This document shows positions 5,544-6,243 of a DNA stretch of 6,243 nt, piece after piece. The translations under genes and the position numbers were made by a program. The DNA lies in contig JADFTG010000075.1 in NCBI GenBank assembly GCA_022560365.1, forward strand, positions 1 to 6,243. The letters run 5' to 3'. This stretch comes from Chloroflexota bacterium (lineage in GTDB: Bacteria > Chloroflexota > Dehalococcoidia > SM23-28-2 > RBG-16-64-32). Each line of letters opens with the position of its first letter. The stretch's first letter is position 1. The notes under the pieces were generated by a model. It worked only from the letters and a program-made list of their open reading frames with translations. It had not been told where the DNA came from and did no database searches.

Positions 5544-6243
5544 TACGCGTTATTCGTCACGCCGCGGCAGATATCGATGACGTCGAGCACGTTGACACCC
5601 GTGCCCAGGAGGGTGGCCATCGTGCGTGAAGCGCGGGTGATGTACAACTGCCGATACATGCCGCGTAACCCAGGCATATTCAGCCGGACCCAATCGGCGG
5701 CTCGCCGGCCGGACATGGTCTTCAGCCAGATCACGAACGCGACGACGGCGAGAATACTCAGCGGCCCATACCACAGGTACTCCGTGGTTATGAAATTACT
5801 CATTCCAAGCAGAATCCTGGTCGGCGTGGGTAGTGTCGCGGAGCGCTCACCGTAGATCGTGGCAAACCGGGGCAGCACAAACGCCATCAGGAACACGGTC
5901 ATCGCGAGACTGCTCGCCATCATGAAGAGGGGGTAGGCCAGTGCTCCCTTCACCTGCCGGGCCGTCTGCCGCTCCTTGGAGAGGTACTCACCGACTCGTC
6001 CCAGCATCAAGGCCATGGTTCCCGAGGCCTCCGACGCTCGCATCAGGCTGATCATCATCGACGGAAAGATGCGAGGCCATTTCATCATCGATGTTGACAG
6101 CGGTTCGCCGGCATGGACATCATCTTGTAGAACCAGCAGGACTTCGCGGAAGTCTCGGCTGGGCGTTTGTTGGCTGAACGCCTCCATCGCCTCAGCCAGC
6201 GGCACGCCTGTCTCGAGCATCACCGATAACTGCTGACAGAACG
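5198..6243 (-). CDS. PilC/GspF family pilus or type II secretion membrane protein, broken at both ends
   Basis: The frame is open from the right edge, so the true start lies outside the window; the GTG at 6223 is internal. The first visible residues (FCQQLSVMLETGVPLAEAM) are the opening of the first GspF domain. Two membrane segments follow, around ALAYPLFMMASSLAMTVFLMA and YGPLSILAVVAFVIWL. The second cytoplasmic domain then reads ITRASRTMATLLGTGVNVLD to FVGANVASMISAGER. This is the inner-membrane platform protein of type IV pili or type II secretion. Family members continue with SG and a further domain ending in a third membrane helix. Here homology stops at the Arg codon 5422-5420, after about 274 residues, and the next 73 residues to the stop at 5198 are an antisense reading of the DinB-like gene. 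Composition is less GC-rich than in the reductase gene. It is probably non-functional as it stands. Confidence 0.8.
   Translation of the reverse strand, partial: FCQQLSVMLETGVPLAEAMEAFSQQTPSRDFREVLLVLQDDVHAGEPLSTSMMKWPRIFPSMMISLMRASEASGTMALMLGRVGEYLSKERQTARQVKGALAYPLFMMASSLAMTVFLMAFVLPRFATIYGERSATLPTPTRILLGMSNFITTEYLWYGPLSILAVVAFVIWLKTMSGRRAADWVRLNMPGLRGMYRQLYITRASRTMATLLGTGVNVLDVIDICRGVTNNAYYDRLWDTMADEIRNGRQMSDAVFQHKFVGANVASMISAGERPKPVAASTVSHVSSPCAKAWSAYMNLQTPRWLTICQALRWPPGGRASQSRSWRERRLLSSECSSGPSKASSIQ
5420..5451. other. Junction fusing two convergent truncated genes
   Basis: DinB-like coding sequence on the plus strand extends to about 5450, and PilC/GspF coding sequence on the minus strand extends to 5420. 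The roughly 30 bases between can be read as either protein, suggesting that the two parent sequences shared short similarity where they were joined. Beyond each side, the reading of the other gene is plainly antisense. No target-site duplication, inverted repeat or transposase is visible, so an IS insertion is not supported. Confidence 0.6.

Overview
The window looks like bacterial chromosome (or a metagenomic contig) of moderately high GC, dense with genes and with no RNA gene, IS element or CRISPR array that I can see. GTG and TTG starts, AAGGAG-type ribosome binding sites, paired family III CoA-transferases and a DinB-like protein would suit a Chloroflexota (Dehalococcoidia-like) or similar environmental bacterium. 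That assignment rests on general resemblance only and is tentative.

Layout. (1) Positions 1-419, minus strand: the 5' part of an unrecognised soluble protein that runs off the left edge; its GC is visibly lower than that of the central genes. (2) Positions 420-583: intergenic, with a near-perfect Shine-Dalgarno sequence in front of a short plus-strand frame of doubtful reality. (3) Positions 584-4264, minus strand: an operon transcribed right to left. It holds a family III CoA-transferase, a 24-residue mini-cistron that overlaps the genes on both sides by a few bases, a second family III CoA-transferase, and a SAM-dependent methyltransferase with a TTG start. (4) Positions 4265-4414: a compact divergent promoter region with extended -10 elements facing both ways. 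(5) Positions 4415 to about 5451, plus strand: a FabG/PhaB-type short-chain reductase followed 7 bases later by a DinB-like protein that loses its 3' end. (6) About 5420-6243, minus strand: the middle of a PilC/GspF pilus or secretion membrane protein, running off the right edge and also lacking its 3' end.

The centre reads as an acyl-CoA metabolism locus. The CoA-transferases would place CoA on or exchange it between carboxylic acids, the reductase would act on a 3-oxoacyl thioester, and the methyltransferase would modify a substrate or product. The actual substrate cannot be read from the sequence. The two CoA-transferases are not equivalent: one keeps the expected catalytic Asp, while the other has Gln in that area, so a heteromer is possible.

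The most striking structural point is at 5420-5451. Two unrelated convergent genes are fused tail to tail there, both without their C-terminal coding parts. It is either a genuine rearrangement or a chimeric assembly join, and it should be settled before the pilus gene is treated as part of the same locus.
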